A stretch of DNA of 64,000 nucleotides from Bog-473 sp963828825. GTDB taxonomy: Bacteria; Actinomycetota; Acidimicrobiia; Acidimicrobiales; RAAP-2. Positions 17,625 to 27,009 of this stretch are shown here, one piece after another. Numbering within the stretch: position 1 is the stretch's first letter; the number at the start of each line of letters is the position of its first letter. The notes under the pieces were generated by a model. That model was not told the origin of the DNA, did no database searches, and saw only the letters and a list, made by a program, of their open reading frames with translations. Where the stretch lies: NCBI GenBank assembly GCA_963828825.1, contig CAWHGF010000009.1, forward strand, positions 62,001 through 126,000, in the 5' to 3' direction. Position numbers and translations under genes: made by a program.

Positions 17625-18441
17625 CATCGAGGTGCAGACGGCGGTCGAGCCCGCCGGGGTCGGCCGCTTCACCGCGACGGTGCACGCCGACTGGGAGATC
17701 TGGGGGCCCTGTGGCGGGTACGTGGCGGCCCTGGCGTTGCGGGCGGCGGGAGCAGAGAGCCCCTTTGCCCGGCCGGCCAGCTTCTTCTGCCACTACCTCT
17801 CGGTGGCCGCCTTCGCGCCGGTCGATCTCGTGGTGACCCCGCTGCGGGCGGGCCGCACCGTGTTGGCCCAGCGTGTCGCCATGACCCAGGAGGGGCGACC
17901 GGTGCTCGATGCCATGGTCTGGTCCGTCGGTGAGGTGGAGGGTCTCGAGCACGAGGACGTGCACCCCCCGCACGTGCCCGATCCCGGTGAGTTGCCGACA
18001 CGGGCGGATCTGCGGCCCGATGAGGACAGGCCCGCGATGCCCTTCTGGGACAACTTCGACCAGCGCCTGGTCGAATGGTCGCCGCGGTGGCCGCCCGAGG
18101 GCCCCCTCCCGCCGACCTGGCTGACCTGGGTGCGCTCCCGACCGACGGCCACGTTCGACGACCCCTGGGTGGACGCGGCGCGCTCGCTCATCGTGCTCGA
18201 CGTGGGGAGTTGGCCGGCGGGCTCGCGTCCGCACATGTACCTCGACCCGCCCTACATCGCGCCGAGCCTGGACCTCTACGCCTCGTTCCAGTACCCCGGG
18301 GTCTCGTCGGACTGGCTGCTCCTCGACGCGCATTCTCCCGTGGCCCACGGTGGCCTGCTGTCGTGGACCGGAAGGGTGTGGTCACGGCAGCGCCGGCTGA
18401 TCGCCAGCGGCGGTGGCCAGGCGGTCTTCCGGCACACCTAG
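17617..18441 (+). CDS. hot-dog fold acyl-CoA thioesterase family protein
   Basis: 274 residues with two hot-dog halves, TesB/4HBT_3-like. N-terminal WEIWGPCGGYVAALALRAA is the usual substrate-pocket segment, then FFCHYLSVAAFAPVDLVV; the second half has PHMYLDPPYIAPSLDLYASF. GTG 17617 is preceded by GGAGGG nine bases upstream and lies inside the GNAT gene end. Probably hydrolyses acyl-CoA; it sits next to the acyl-CoA dehydrogenase and carboxylase genes. Confidence 0.82.
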   Translation: MGDIEVQTAVEPAGVGRFTATVHADWEIWGPCGGYVAALALRAAGAESPFARPASFFCHYLSVAAFAPVDLVVTPLRAGRTVLAQRVAMTQEGRPVLDAMVWSVGEVEGLEHEDVHPPHVPDPGELPTRADLRPDEDRPAMPFWDNFDQRLVEWSPRWPPEGPLPPTWLTWVRSRPTATFDDPWVDAARSLIVLDVGSWPAGSRPHMYLDPPYIAPSLDLYASFQYPGVSSDWLLLDAHSPVAHGGLLSWTGRVWSRQRRLIASGGGQAVFRHT

Positions 18442-18453
18442 GCGGGCGGGTGC

Positions 18454-19602
18454 TCAGTCGACCGAGTACCCGTCCATGCGCGCCAGGATGCGCAGCATGA
18501 CCTCGTCCGCTCCGGCGCCGATGGAGTCGAGGCGGGTGTCACGGAAGTAGCGCGAGGTCCAGTTCTCGTCCATGTAGCCCATGCCACCGTGGAATTGCAC
18601 GGCGCAGTCGGCCACCTCGCGCTGCAACCGCGACCCGAGCAGCTTGCCGATGGTGGCGAAGCGGGTGGCGTCCTCACCCCGCAGCACCGAGTCGGCGGTG
18701 GTGCGGGCGTACTGCTTCAGCACGTCGTGGCGGGCCGACAGCTCGGCCAGCACGAACTGCAGGTGCTGGTTGGCGATCAGCGGGGCACCGAACGCCCTGC
18801 GCTCGTGCAGGTAGGTCTTCGTGCGCTCCAGGGCGAGCGCAATGGAGCCCACCTGCTTGTAGAACGTCATGAGCCGCTCGGCCTGGAACTGCACCATCTG
18901 TTGTTGAAAGCCGCGCCCGATCTCGCCGATGGTGTTGGAGACCGGCACGCGCACGTCGGTGAACGACAGCTCGGCCGTGTCGCTCGACCACATGCCGAGC
19001 TTCTCCAGCTTGCGCGACACCGCCACGCCGGCGACGTCGGTCGGCACCACAATGAGCGACATCCCGTGGTACCCGGGATCGTCGGAAGTCCGGACGAGCA
19101 TGCAGAGCCAGTCGGCCTGCGTGCCGTTCGTGATGAAGAGCTTGGCGCCGTTGATGACCCATTCGTCCCCGTCACGCACGGCGCGGGTCCGGATGCCGGC
19201 GACGTCGCTGCCGGCGTCAGGCTCGGTGACCGCGATGGAGGTCACGACCTCGCCCCGGATGGCCGGTGCGAGATACCGCTCCTTCAGCTCGTGGGAGCCG
19301 TAGCGGGCCAGCGCAGGCGTGGCCATCGACATCTGGACCGCGATCGCCATCGGGACGCCGCCGCAGCTGATCCGTCCCATCTCTTCGCCGGCGATGAGGG
19401 AATAGGAATGGTCCGCCCCCATGCCGCCATAGGCCTCCTCGTACTCGAGGCCGAGCAGTCCCACGGCCGCCAGCTTGGGGAAGAGCTCATGGGCGGGGAA
19501 CGTGCGGGCCGCCTCCCACTCGTCGACGTGCGGTTCGATCTCCCGCTCGAAGAGGTCCCGGAGCGTCTTGCGGAACAGCTGGTGCTCGTCGCTCTCGATC
19601 AC
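18454..19602 (-). CDS. acyl-CoA dehydrogenase
   Basis: 382 residues, full length. FAD and substrate motifs visible: SIAVTEPDAGSDVAGI, WVINGAKLFITNGTQADW, ERRAFGAPLIANQHLQF, and VQFHGGMGYMDENWTSRYFRD in the C-terminal domain. FAD-dependent oxidation of acyl-CoA to enoyl-CoA. It is divergent, with 63 bases between starts, from an enoyl-CoA hydratase/carboxylase/AtuA operon, which suggests an isovaleryl-CoA or citronellyl-CoA type substrate; the exact acyl group cannot be read from sequence. Confidence 0.92.
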   Translation of the reverse strand: MIESDEHQLFRKTLRDLFEREIEPHVDEWEAARTFPAHELFPKLAAVGLLGLEYEEAYGGMGADHSYSLIAGEEMGRISCGGVPMAIAVQMSMATPALARYGSHELKERYLAPAIRGEVVTSIAVTEPDAGSDVAGIRTRAVRDGDEWVINGAKLFITNGTQADWLCMLVRTSDDPGYHGMSLIVVPTDVAGVAVSRKLEKLGMWSSDTAELSFTDVRVPVSNTIGEIGRGFQQQMVQFQAERLMTFYKQVGSIALALERTKTYLHERRAFGAPLIANQHLQFVLAELSARHDVLKQYARTTADSVLRGEDATRFATIGKLLGSRLQREVADCAVQFHGGMGYMDENWTSRYFRDTRLDSIGAGADEVMLRILARMDGYSVD

Positions 19603-19668
19603 CGGCGAACGTTACCACCGGCCGTTTTCCACCCACGTGCGAGCACCCCCCTACACTGCGCACCCGTG
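19600..19668. promoter_or_regulatory. divergent leaderless promoters, acyl-CoA dehydrogenase / hydratase operon
   Basis: Minus strand: TAACGT (19614-19609), six bases before GTG 19602. Plus strand: TACACT (19652-19657), eight bases before GTG 19666. About 60 bases separate the two starts, so one regulator could serve both. Confidence 0.5.
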
Positions 19669-20427
19669 ACGGACGTGTTGGTCGGCGTGCAGCATGACGG
19701 CGGCGTGCGGACGCTGACGCTCGATTCACCGGCCAACCGCAACGCGCTCTCGGCCCGCCTCCTGGCGCAGCTGGAGCAAGCGTTGCGTGACGCGACCAGC
19801 GACCCCAACGTGCGGGCCGTGGTGGTCACTGGATCGGGAACAGTGTTCTGCTCCGGTGCCGATCTGTCCGAGCGCGGCTCGGCGGCCCCCAACCGCATGC
19901 CGAACATCCTCACCTCCATCGTCGAGAGCCCCGTGCCGGTCATCGCCCGCGTCAACGGGCACGCGCGGGCGGGTGGTCTCGGCCTCATCGCGGCCGCCGA
20001 CATGGCAGTGGCGGCCGCGGCGAGCACCTTTGCCTTCACCGAGGTCCGGGTCGGCGTTGCGCCCGCCATGATTCTGGTGCCGGCGCTGCGGGTGGTCGAT
20101 CGACGCTTCGTCACCCGCGCCACGCTCACCGGGGAGCGTTTCAGCGCGTCGGAGGCGGCGGCGGCCGGGCTCCTGTCGGCGGTCACACCCGACGAGACGG
20201 CGCTCGACGCCTGGGTCGCCGCCCAGACGCAGGCAATCCGCCAGGCCGCGCCCGCCGCGGTGCGGGCCACCAAGGAGTTGCTGCGGACGTTGCCCGCCCA
20301 GGCGTGGACCGACGGGCTGGCGGCCGCGGCCGTCACCTCGGCCGAGCTCTTCGCCGGGGCGGAGGCCGCCGAGGGGATGGACGCGTTCCTGCAGAAGCGT
20401 CGGCCGTCGTGGGACACGACCCAATGA
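19666..20427 (+). CDS. enoyl-CoA hydratase/isomerase family protein (methylglutaconyl-CoA hydratase-like)
   Basis: 253 residues, crotonase fold: LDSPANRNALSARLL, the oxyanion segment FCSGADLSE, and VNGHARAGGLGLIAAADMAV. The first catalytic Glu of classic enoyl-CoA hydratase is absent from AGGLGL, as in the AUH/LiuC methylglutaconyl-CoA hydratase group; the second region TEVRVGVAP keeps its Glu. With the downstream biotin carboxylase pair this fits the hydration step after carboxylation in leucine or acyclic-terpene breakdown. Its stop overlaps the next ATG. Confidence 0.85.
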   Translation: MTDVLVGVQHDGGVRTLTLDSPANRNALSARLLAQLEQALRDATSDPNVRAVVVTGSGTVFCSGADLSERGSAAPNRMPNILTSIVESPVPVIARVNGHARAGGLGLIAAADMAVAAAASTFAFTEVRVGVAPAMILVPALRVVDRRFVTRATLTGERFSASEAAAAGLLSAVTPDETALDAWVAAQTQAIRQAAPAAVRATKELLRTLPAQAWTDGLAAAAVTSAELFAGAEAAEGMDAFLQKRRPSWDTTQ

Positions 20428-22022
20428 GCACGCCCATCCGGTCGCGCCTTGCCGTCGCGGGCGACGAGTTCCGGGACAACGCGGCCGCCATGGGCGCGCT
20501 GGTCGACGGAGTGCGTGCGTTGCACGACGACGTCCTCGCCGGCGGCGGTCCGCAATACGTGGAGCGCCACCGCGCCCGCGGCAAGATGATGGTGCGCGAG
20601 CGCCTCGAGGCGCTGGCGGACCCCGGCACGCCGGTACTCGAGCTGTGCCCGCTCGCCGGCCTGCACACCGGCGACCCGCTGGGTGGCGGCGTGGTCGTGG
20701 CGCTGGCGGAGGTTTCGCACACGCAGTGCCTGGTCGTGGCGAATGACCCGACCGTACGCGGCGGGACGACCAGTCCGACGACCATCCGCAAACTCCTGCG
20801 CGCCATGGACGTCGCCGAGGAGAACCGTCTCCCGCTGCTCCTCCTGGTCGAGTCCGGAGGAGCCGACCTGCCGCGCCAGGCCGACGTGTTCGTGCCCGGG
20901 GGCGAGCAGTTCCGCCGCCTGACCCAGCTCTCGGCCCAGGGCATCCCCTCCATCTGCGTCGTGTTCGGGTCGTCGACCGCCGGTGGCGCCTACCTCCCCG
21001 GCATGAGCGACTACACCGTCATGGTCGAGGATCGGGCCCGCGTCTTCCTGGGCGGCCCGCCGCTCGTCAAGATGGCGATCGGGGAGGAGGCCGACGAGGA
21101 GGAGCTCGGTGGCGCCCGCATGCACGCCCGCACCTCGGGCCTGTGCGACTACCTCGCCAGGGACGAGCCCGAGGCGATCCGCATGGCTCGAGGCATCGTG
21201 GCCCATCTGCACTGGCGTCGACTCGGCCCCGGACCCGCCGACCCCGCCGACGAGCCGCTCTACCCCGCCGAGGAGCTGCTCGGGATCGCGTCGGTCGATG
21301 TGCGCGTGCCTTTCGACGTGCGCGAGATCATCGCCCGCACCGTCGACGGCTCCCGCTTCGAGGAGTTCAAGGAGTTGTACGGCCCGCAGCTCATGTGCGG
21401 TTGGGCGTCGCTCGGTGGGTACCCGATCGGCGTGCTGGCCAACAACGGCATCCTCTTCTCGCCCGAGGCGCAGAAGGGCGCGCAGTTCATTGCGCTGTGC
21501 AACCGCACCGACACCCCGATCCTGTTCGTGCAGAACATCACGGGCTTCATGGTGGGCACGCGCTACGAGCAGGGTGGGATCATCAAGGACGGCGCCAAGC
21601 TGATCAATGCCGTGTCGAACTCGACCGTGCCGCATCTGACGCTGATGGTCGGCGCGAGCTACGGGGCGGGGAACTATGCCATGGCGGGCCGGGCGTACGA
21701 CCCGCGCTTCATCTTCACCTGGCCCAACCACCGCATCGCGGTGATGGGTCCCAAGCAGCTGGCCGGCGTTCTCTCCATTGTGCGGCGCAATGCAGCCGCG
21801 GCGGCGGGCCGCCCCTTCGACGAGGCGGCCGACGAGGAGCTGCGCCAGGCCACCGAGGGCCAGATCGAAGAGGAGTCGACGGCCCAGTACGCCACGGGTC
21901 GGCTGTGGGACGACGGGATCATCGATCCGCGCGACACCCGCACCGTGCTCGCCATCGCTCTGACCGCGGTGCACTCGGCAGCGGTCCGCGGGACGGCCGT
22001 CTTCGGCGTGGTACGGCACTGA
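20424..22022 (+). CDS. acyl-CoA carboxylase, carboxyltransferase (beta) subunit
   Basis: 532 residues. ERHRARGKMMVRERLEAL opens the carboxyltransferase domain; VFGSSTAGGAYLPGMSDY and FLGGPPLVKMAIGEE, then NNGILFSPEAQKGAQFI and FVQNITGFMVGTRYEQGGII are typical of the methylcrotonyl/geranyl-CoA carboxylase beta subunits (LiuB/AtuC group) and not of the propionyl-CoA type. Transfers CO2 from biotin to an enoyl-CoA. It overlaps the hydratase by four bases and shares TGATG with the alpha subunit gene. Confidence 0.93.
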   Translation: MSTPIRSRLAVAGDEFRDNAAAMGALVDGVRALHDDVLAGGGPQYVERHRARGKMMVRERLEALADPGTPVLELCPLAGLHTGDPLGGGVVVALAEVSHTQCLVVANDPTVRGGTTSPTTIRKLLRAMDVAEENRLPLLLLVESGGADLPRQADVFVPGGEQFRRLTQLSAQGIPSICVVFGSSTAGGAYLPGMSDYTVMVEDRARVFLGGPPLVKMAIGEEADEEELGGARMHARTSGLCDYLARDEPEAIRMARGIVAHLHWRRLGPGPADPADEPLYPAEELLGIASVDVRVPFDVREIIARTVDGSRFEEFKELYGPQLMCGWASLGGYPIGVLANNGILFSPEAQKGAQFIALCNRTDTPILFVQNITGFMVGTRYEQGGIIKDGAKLINAVSNSTVPHLTLMVGASYGAGNYAMAGRAYDPRFIFTWPNHRIAVMGPKQLAGVLSIVRRNAAAAAGRPFDEAADEELRQATEGQIEEESTAQYATGRLWDDGIIDPRDTRTVLAIALTAVHSAAVRGTAVFGVVRH

Positions 22023-23998
22023 TGGGGGCCGAGCCGATCCGCCGCCTGCTCGTGGCCAACCGGGGTGAAATCGCCCGCCGCCTCATCCGCGGCGCGCACG
22101 CCGTCGGCTGGGAGGCCGTCGCCGTCTACGCGGCGGACGACGCGGGCAGCCCGCATGTCGGCGAGGCCGACGCTGCGGTCCTGCTCCCCGGCGCCTCTCT
22201 GCGCGAGACCTATCTCTCCACCGCGGCGCTGGTGGGGGCCGCGGAGGCGGCAGGGGCGGACTGCCTGCATCCCGGCTACGGGTTCTTGTCCGAGAACCCC
22301 GCCCTGCCGGAAGCCTGCGCGGTGGCAGGCATCGTCTGGGTCGGGCCGCCGCCCGCGGCGATCCGCGTGATGGGGCACAAGGCGCGGGCCAAGGAGCTGG
22401 CGGCCCAAGTGGGTGTCCCCGTCCTGCCCAGCGCCGCGGTGACGACCGGGGCGGATCACGCTGCGCTCGGTGCTGCCGCCACGGACGTCGGATACCCCCT
22501 TCTCGTCAAGGCATCGGCGGGCGGTGGCGGCCGCGGCATGCGGCTCGTGCGCGCGCCCGGCGAACTGGCCGATGCCGTGGCGGCGGCCCAGCGCGAGGCG
22601 GCGGCTGCCTTCGGTTCCGACGAGGTCTTCCTGGAGCGCTATCTCGACGCCCCCCGCCATGTCGAGGTCCAGGTGATCGGGGACACCCACGGCACCGTCC
22701 TGCACCTGCTCGACCGGGAGTGCTCGGTGCAGCGCCGGCACCAGAAGGTCGTCGAGGAGGCGCCCGCCGTCGTCGTGCCGGTGGAGACCCGCCGCAGGAT
22801 GTGGGACGCCGCCGTGGCGATCGCCCGGGCGGTCGGCTACGTGGGCGCCGGCACCGTGGAGTACCTGGTCGATGCCAGTGGCTTCTACTTCCTCGAGATG
22901 AACACGCGCCTCCAGGTGGAGCACGGCGTGACCGAGCTGGTCACCGGACTCGACATCGTGGGCCTGCAGCTGGCGGTGGCGGCCGGGCGGCCCCTTCCGC
23001 TCGGCCAGGACGCCGTGGCGGCGAACGGTCACGCCGTGGAGGTCCGCCTGTGCGCCGAACGGCCGCGGGACGACTACCGGCCGACGCCCGGCACGGCGAC
23101 CCACGTGCGCTGGCCGGAGGGGCCGGGGCTCCGCACCGACCGCGCCATCGAGTCCGGCAGCACCGTCAGCCCCGCCTACGACTCGCTGGTGGCCAAGCTG
23201 ATGTCCCACGGTGAGGACCGGTCCACCGCCATCGGCCGGCTGTCACTGGCGCTGCGGGCGCTCGAGCTCGACGGCCTGGAGACCAACCGGCAGTTGCTCG
23301 GTGCGGTGCTCGACGACACCGCCTTCCGGCGCGGCGACGCGGACGTGCACTACCTGGACAACCGCCCCGATCTGCGCGACGCGGTGCTGCCCGACGAGGC
23401 GCGACATCGCCACGCCGCCGCCGCGGCCATCCGTCTGAGCGGCGAGCGAGCGGCCCGCGGCCTCGTCGCGGTCCCCGCCGCCGGCTGGCGCAACGTCGGC
23501 CGGCCCCTGCATGCGGATCAGCTCACGGATGCCGGCGGGACGATGGAGGTGCGCGCCACCCATCCCGGGGAGCCGGCCCGGGTCCTGGTGGACGGCGAGT
23601 GGCGCCCGGTGGGCACCGCGGTCGCCGACGGTGAGGTGGTCGATCTGGTGACTGCGGGAGAGCTGCGGCGGCGCTACCGGGTGCGGCTCTCCGCCCACCG
23701 GGCCGACGTGAGCGGTCCGGAGGGCCAGTCGAGCTTCGCCCTGCACGCCGAGGACGACCTCGACGAGCGCGGTGGCGTCGCCGGCGAGTGCCGCGCCCCG
23801 CTCCCCGGCGCCGTGACCAAGGTCCTCGTCGCCCAGGGCGACGCGGTGGCCGAGGGCGAGGGCCTGGTGGTGCTCGAGGCGATGAAGATGGAGCACACCC
23901 TGCGGGCCAACGGTGCCGGGACCGTGGCGCAGGTCCTCTGCGTGCCAGGCCAGCAGGTCGACGTGAACGACCTCCTCGTCGTGGTGGAGCCGGCGTGA
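22022..23998 (+). CDS. acyl-CoA carboxylase, biotin carboxylase + BCCP (alpha) subunit
   Basis: 658 residues. The biotin carboxylase domain (about 1-450) opens with LLVANRGEIARRLIRGAHAVG, has the ATP-grasp loop KASAGGGGRGMR, HRECSVQRRH-like DRECSVQRRHQKVVEEAP, and FLEMNTRLQVEHGVTE. The C-terminal biotinyl domain carries EAMKMEH, with the Lys to be biotinylated near residue 622. It carboxylates its biotin with bicarbonate and ATP. Partner of the beta subunit encoded just upstream; substrate probably 3-methylcrotonyl-CoA or geranyl-CoA by context. Confidence 0.95.
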   Translation: MGAEPIRRLLVANRGEIARRLIRGAHAVGWEAVAVYAADDAGSPHVGEADAAVLLPGASLRETYLSTAALVGAAEAAGADCLHPGYGFLSENPALPEACAVAGIVWVGPPPAAIRVMGHKARAKELAAQVGVPVLPSAAVTTGADHAALGAAATDVGYPLLVKASAGGGGRGMRLVRAPGELADAVAAAQREAAAAFGSDEVFLERYLDAPRHVEVQVIGDTHGTVLHLLDRECSVQRRHQKVVEEAPAVVVPVETRRRMWDAAVAIARAVGYVGAGTVEYLVDASGFYFLEMNTRLQVEHGVTELVTGLDIVGLQLAVAAGRPLPLGQDAVAANGHAVEVRLCAERPRDDYRPTPGTATHVRWPEGPGLRTDRAIESGSTVSPAYDSLVAKLMSHGEDRSTAIGRLSLALRALELDGLETNRQLLGAVLDDTAFRRGDADVHYLDNRPDLRDAVLPDEARHRHAAAAAIRLSGERAARGLVAVPAAGWRNVGRPLHADQLTDAGGTMEVRATHPGEPARVLVDGEWRPVGTAVADGEVVDLVTAGELRRRYRVRLSAHRADVSGPEGQSSFALHAEDDLDERGGVAGECRAPLPGAVTKVLVAQGDAVAEGEGLVVLEAMKMEHTLRANGAGTVAQVLCVPGQQVDVNDLLVVVEPA

Positions 23999-25797
23999 GC
24001 GTGCCCGCCGGCCGAGCGGACGTCCTGCGGATCGGCAATTGCAGCGGGTTCTTCGGGGACCGCGCCCACGCGGCCCGCGAGATGGTCGAAGGCGGGCCGA
24101 TCGACGTGCTGACCGGCGACTGGCTGGCCGAGCTGACGATGTACATCCTGCACAAGACGCGGGAGCGCAGTGGAGGCTACGCCCGCACGTTCCTGCGCGA
24201 GCTCGAGGAGGTACTCCCGGCCTGCGTCGAGCGGGGCATCACCGTGGTGTCCAACGCCGGGGGGCTGCATCCCGAGGGCCTGGCGGCCGCGGTGGGGGAG
24301 CTGGCCCGGCGCCAGGGGCTCGACGTGCACGTGGCCTCGGTCTCGGGCGACGACATCACGCCGGGTCTCGCGGCGCTGCGGGCGCAGGGGGAGGAGTTCG
24401 TCAACCTCGATACCGGTGAGCGCCTCCCCGCCGACGCGGCCGTCGTGACGGCGAACGCCTACCTGCGGGCGCGCCCGATCGCCGACGCGCTGGCGGCCGG
24501 CGCCCAGGTGGTGGTGACCGGGCGGGTGACCGACGCCGCCCTGGTGGTCGGGCCGGCACTGCACGCGTTCGAATGGTCCGACGGCGACCTCGACGCCATC
24601 GCCGGCGCGGTCGTGGCGGGGCACGTCATTGAGTGCGGTGCCCAGTGCTGCGGCGGGAACTACGCCTTCTTCGAGGAGGTGCCGGACCGGGAGCGCATCG
24701 GCTTCCCGTTGGCCGAGCTGCACGCGGACGGCTCGTCGGTGATCACCAAGCACCCCGGGACGGGCGGCATGGTGACGGTCGGGACGGTGACCGCGCAACT
24801 GCTCTACGAGATCGGCGGCCCGCGCTACCTCAGTCCCGATGCCGTGGCGCGCTTCGACAGCATCGAGCTCGCGCGGGAGGGCGCCGACCGCGTGCGCATC
24901 ACGGGCGTCCGGGGCGAGCCGCCGCCGGCCACGCTCAAGGTGACGGCCAATCTCGATGCCGGCTGGCGCAACGCGATGACTCTGGCGTTGACCGGAGCCC
25001 AGGTGGCCGAGAAGGCTCGCTTCGCCGCGGAGGCGGTGTGGGCCGGCATCCCGGGCGGGCGCGCCGGCTTCGCCGAGACGGCGGAGGACCTGTCGGGCGA
25101 CCTCACCGGTAGCGGCATGGCATACCTGCGTCTCGCCGTGCGCGGCGACGACGAGCGGACGGTCGGACGGGCCTTCTCGGGCGCCGTCGTCGAGACGAGC
25201 CTGTCGAGCTATCCCGGTACCTTCTTCACCTCGGCGCCGTCGGGGGCGCAGGGCGTGGCCCGCTACTGGCCGACGACGGTCAGCGCCGCTGCGGTGGCGC
25301 CCCGAATCGAGTGCGACGGCGAGCCGGTCCCGGCCACTCCCCAGGACGGCCGGCGCGACGATGCGCCTGCCGACGACGTCGCCGACGGCGCGGCCGCGGA
25401 GACCGCGGGACGACCGACCGGGGACGGCGACCTGGTGCGGGTGCCGCTGTGGGCACTCGTGGGCGCCCGCTCGGGGGACAAGGGGGGCGACGCCAACGTC
25501 GGGGTGTGGGCGGACGACGACGCCGTCGCGGCCTGGCTCCAACGCGACCTCTCCGTCGACGTCCTCAAGGCGCTCCTGCCCGAGGTCGAGCCGTTCTCGG
25601 TGAGCCGGTACCCGCTCCCGAACCTGCGGGCGGTGAACTTCGTCGTCCACGGCATCCTCGGCTGGGGCGTGGCCTCGAACCTGCGCGTCGACGCGCAGGC
25701 CAAGGGCCTGGGCGAGCTGCTGCGCTCGAGGCTGGTCGACGTGCCCGCGGCGCTGGTGGCGGGCGGTCCGGCCGCAGCCAGGCTCGCCGCCAGCTGA
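23995..25797 (+). CDS. AtuA-family (DUF1446) protein
   Basis: 600 residues. N-terminal DUF1446 part: RIGNCSGFFGDRAHAAREM, LTGDWLAELTMYIL, VVSNAGGLHPEGLA, VVTGRVTDAALVVGP, and IECGAQCCGGNYAFF. A charged linker near 440-465 joins a C-terminal small AtuA domain beginning VPLWALVGARSGDKGGDANVGVW. AtuA is required for citronellol/geraniol catabolism in Pseudomonas but its reaction is not established. The GTG overlaps the alpha-subunit stop (GTGA), making a four-gene operon whose ends all overlap. Confidence 0.9.
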   Translation: MSVPAGRADVLRIGNCSGFFGDRAHAAREMVEGGPIDVLTGDWLAELTMYILHKTRERSGGYARTFLRELEEVLPACVERGITVVSNAGGLHPEGLAAAVGELARRQGLDVHVASVSGDDITPGLAALRAQGEEFVNLDTGERLPADAAVVTANAYLRARPIADALAAGAQVVVTGRVTDAALVVGPALHAFEWSDGDLDAIAGAVVAGHVIECGAQCCGGNYAFFEEVPDRERIGFPLAELHADGSSVITKHPGTGGMVTVGTVTAQLLYEIGGPRYLSPDAVARFDSIELAREGADRVRITGVRGEPPPATLKVTANLDAGWRNAMTLALTGAQVAEKARFAAEAVWAGIPGGRAGFAETAEDLSGDLTGSGMAYLRLAVRGDDERTVGRAFSGAVVETSLSSYPGTFFTSAPSGAQGVARYWPTTVSAAAVAPRIECDGEPVPATPQDGRRDDAPADDVADGAAAETAGRPTGDGDLVRVPLWALVGARSGDKGGDANVGVWADDDAVAAWLQRDLSVDVLKALLPEVEPFSVSRYPLPNLRAVNFVVHGILGWGVASNLRVDAQAKGLGELLRSRLVDVPAALVAGGPAAARLAAS

Positions 25798-25842
25798 CCG
25801 CGTCCCGGCGGCCGGCGCCCGCGCATCTGGCAGGATGACGCC

Positions 25843-27009
25843 GTGGAGTCGGTCGCCCGCCTGGTCGCCCTCATGGCGGGCATCGCGACCGTCCTGCTCA
25901 CGACGTGGAGCGTGTTCACGTCGTTGGTCGTGCCCCGGGTGACCTCCTCGCCGGCCATGCGCATGCTGGCTCGCGTCCTCGGCGGCACGGCCCGGGGGAT
26001 CGCCCCGAAGCTTCGGGACTACGAGGCGCGCGACCGCGTCCTGTCGTTCGTGGGGCCAGCCGCCATGATCTTTCTGTTCGTGACCTGGCTCTGCCTGCTC
26101 GTGCTGGGCGTCGCGCTCATCGAGTGGTGGTCCGCCGGGGTCAACTTCCTCACGGCGCTGGGCATCGCGGGGTCGTCGGTCTTCACGCTCGGCATCGTCA
26201 CGTCGCGCGACGCCGGACCGAGGGCGGTGGAGGTCATCGCCGCGGGCATCGGCCTGCTCGTGGTCGCCCTCGAGATCGCCTACCTCCCGGCGCTCTACAA
26301 CCAGTTCTCCACCCGTGAGACGGAGGTCACGCTCCTGGAGGCGCGCTCCGGGAACCCGGCCTGGGGCCCCGAGATCCTGGCCCGTGCCCACTGGCTTGAC
26401 ACCATGGACGAGCTCTCGCCCCTCTACTCCGACTGGGAGCGCTGGGCCGCCGCGGTCTCGGAGAGTCACGCCAACTACCCCGCTTTGATCTGGTTCCGCT
26501 CACCCGTGTCGACCCGCAGCTGGTTGGTCGGCCTGGTGGCCATGATGGACTCGGCGGCGCTGTACCACTCGGTCAGCCCGGCGCAGACGCCGCGCCAGGC
26601 GCGCCTCTGCCTCTCCATGGGAATCAACTGCCTGCGCTCCATGGCCCGCGCGCTGCGCATCCCCTACGACGACGACCCGCTGCCCACGTCGCCGATTCGC
26701 CTGTCGCGCCGGGAGTTCGACGAGGGCTTCCGCCGGCTCGAGTCGGTCGACTTCCCGGCCGAGCGCGACGCCGACGAGGCCTGGCGGAACTTCCAGGGCT
26801 GGCGGATCAACTACGAACCGATCGTGGACACGTTGACGGAGATCATCATGCCGCCGCCGGCGCCCTGGTTCATCCCCCGGCCGAAGCTGGGCACAGCCAA
26901 ATTCCCCCTGGTGCTGAACCGCACGCCGGACGAGCCGGCGGGGGCTCAGGGGTTCGGCGTGAGCAAGACCTTCAAGACGCCGTCCTCCCGGGAGTCGAAC
27001 AACTCGTAG
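25843..27009 (+). CDS. predicted membrane protein, channel-like N-terminus
   Basis: 388 residues. Three to four hydrophobic helices in the first 150 residues: LVALMAGIATVLLTTWSVFTS, FVGPAAMIFLFVTWLCLLVLG, and AAGIGLLVVALEIAYLPALY; the GSSVFTLGIVTS loop between them has the look of a two-TM ion-channel pore loop, but no clean TVGYG filter. The soluble remainder (about 150-388) is unrecognised. CAGGAT stands six bases before the GTG. Its last 64 bases overlap the convergent alcohol dehydrogenase gene. Function not assigned. Confidence 0.72.
   Translation: MESVARLVALMAGIATVLLTTWSVFTSLVVPRVTSSPAMRMLARVLGGTARGIAPKLRDYEARDRVLSFVGPAAMIFLFVTWLCLLVLGVALIEWWSAGVNFLTALGIAGSSVFTLGIVTSRDAGPRAVEVIAAGIGLLVVALEIAYLPALYNQFSTRETEVTLLEARSGNPAWGPEILARAHWLDTMDELSPLYSDWERWAAAVSESHANYPALIWFRSPVSTRSWLVGLVAMMDSAALYHSVSPAQTPRQARLCLSMGINCLRSMARALRIPYDDDPLPTSPIRLSRREFDEGFRRLESVDFPAERDADEAWRNFQGWRINYEPIVDTLTEIIMPPPAPWFIPRPKLGTAKFPLVLNRTPDEPAGAQGFGVSKTFKTPSSRESNNS

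Noticed and set aside
23674..26469. A 931-codon open frame on the minus strand
   Set aside because: Antisense to the carboxylase alpha subunit and AtuA genes, same biased composition, no motif.
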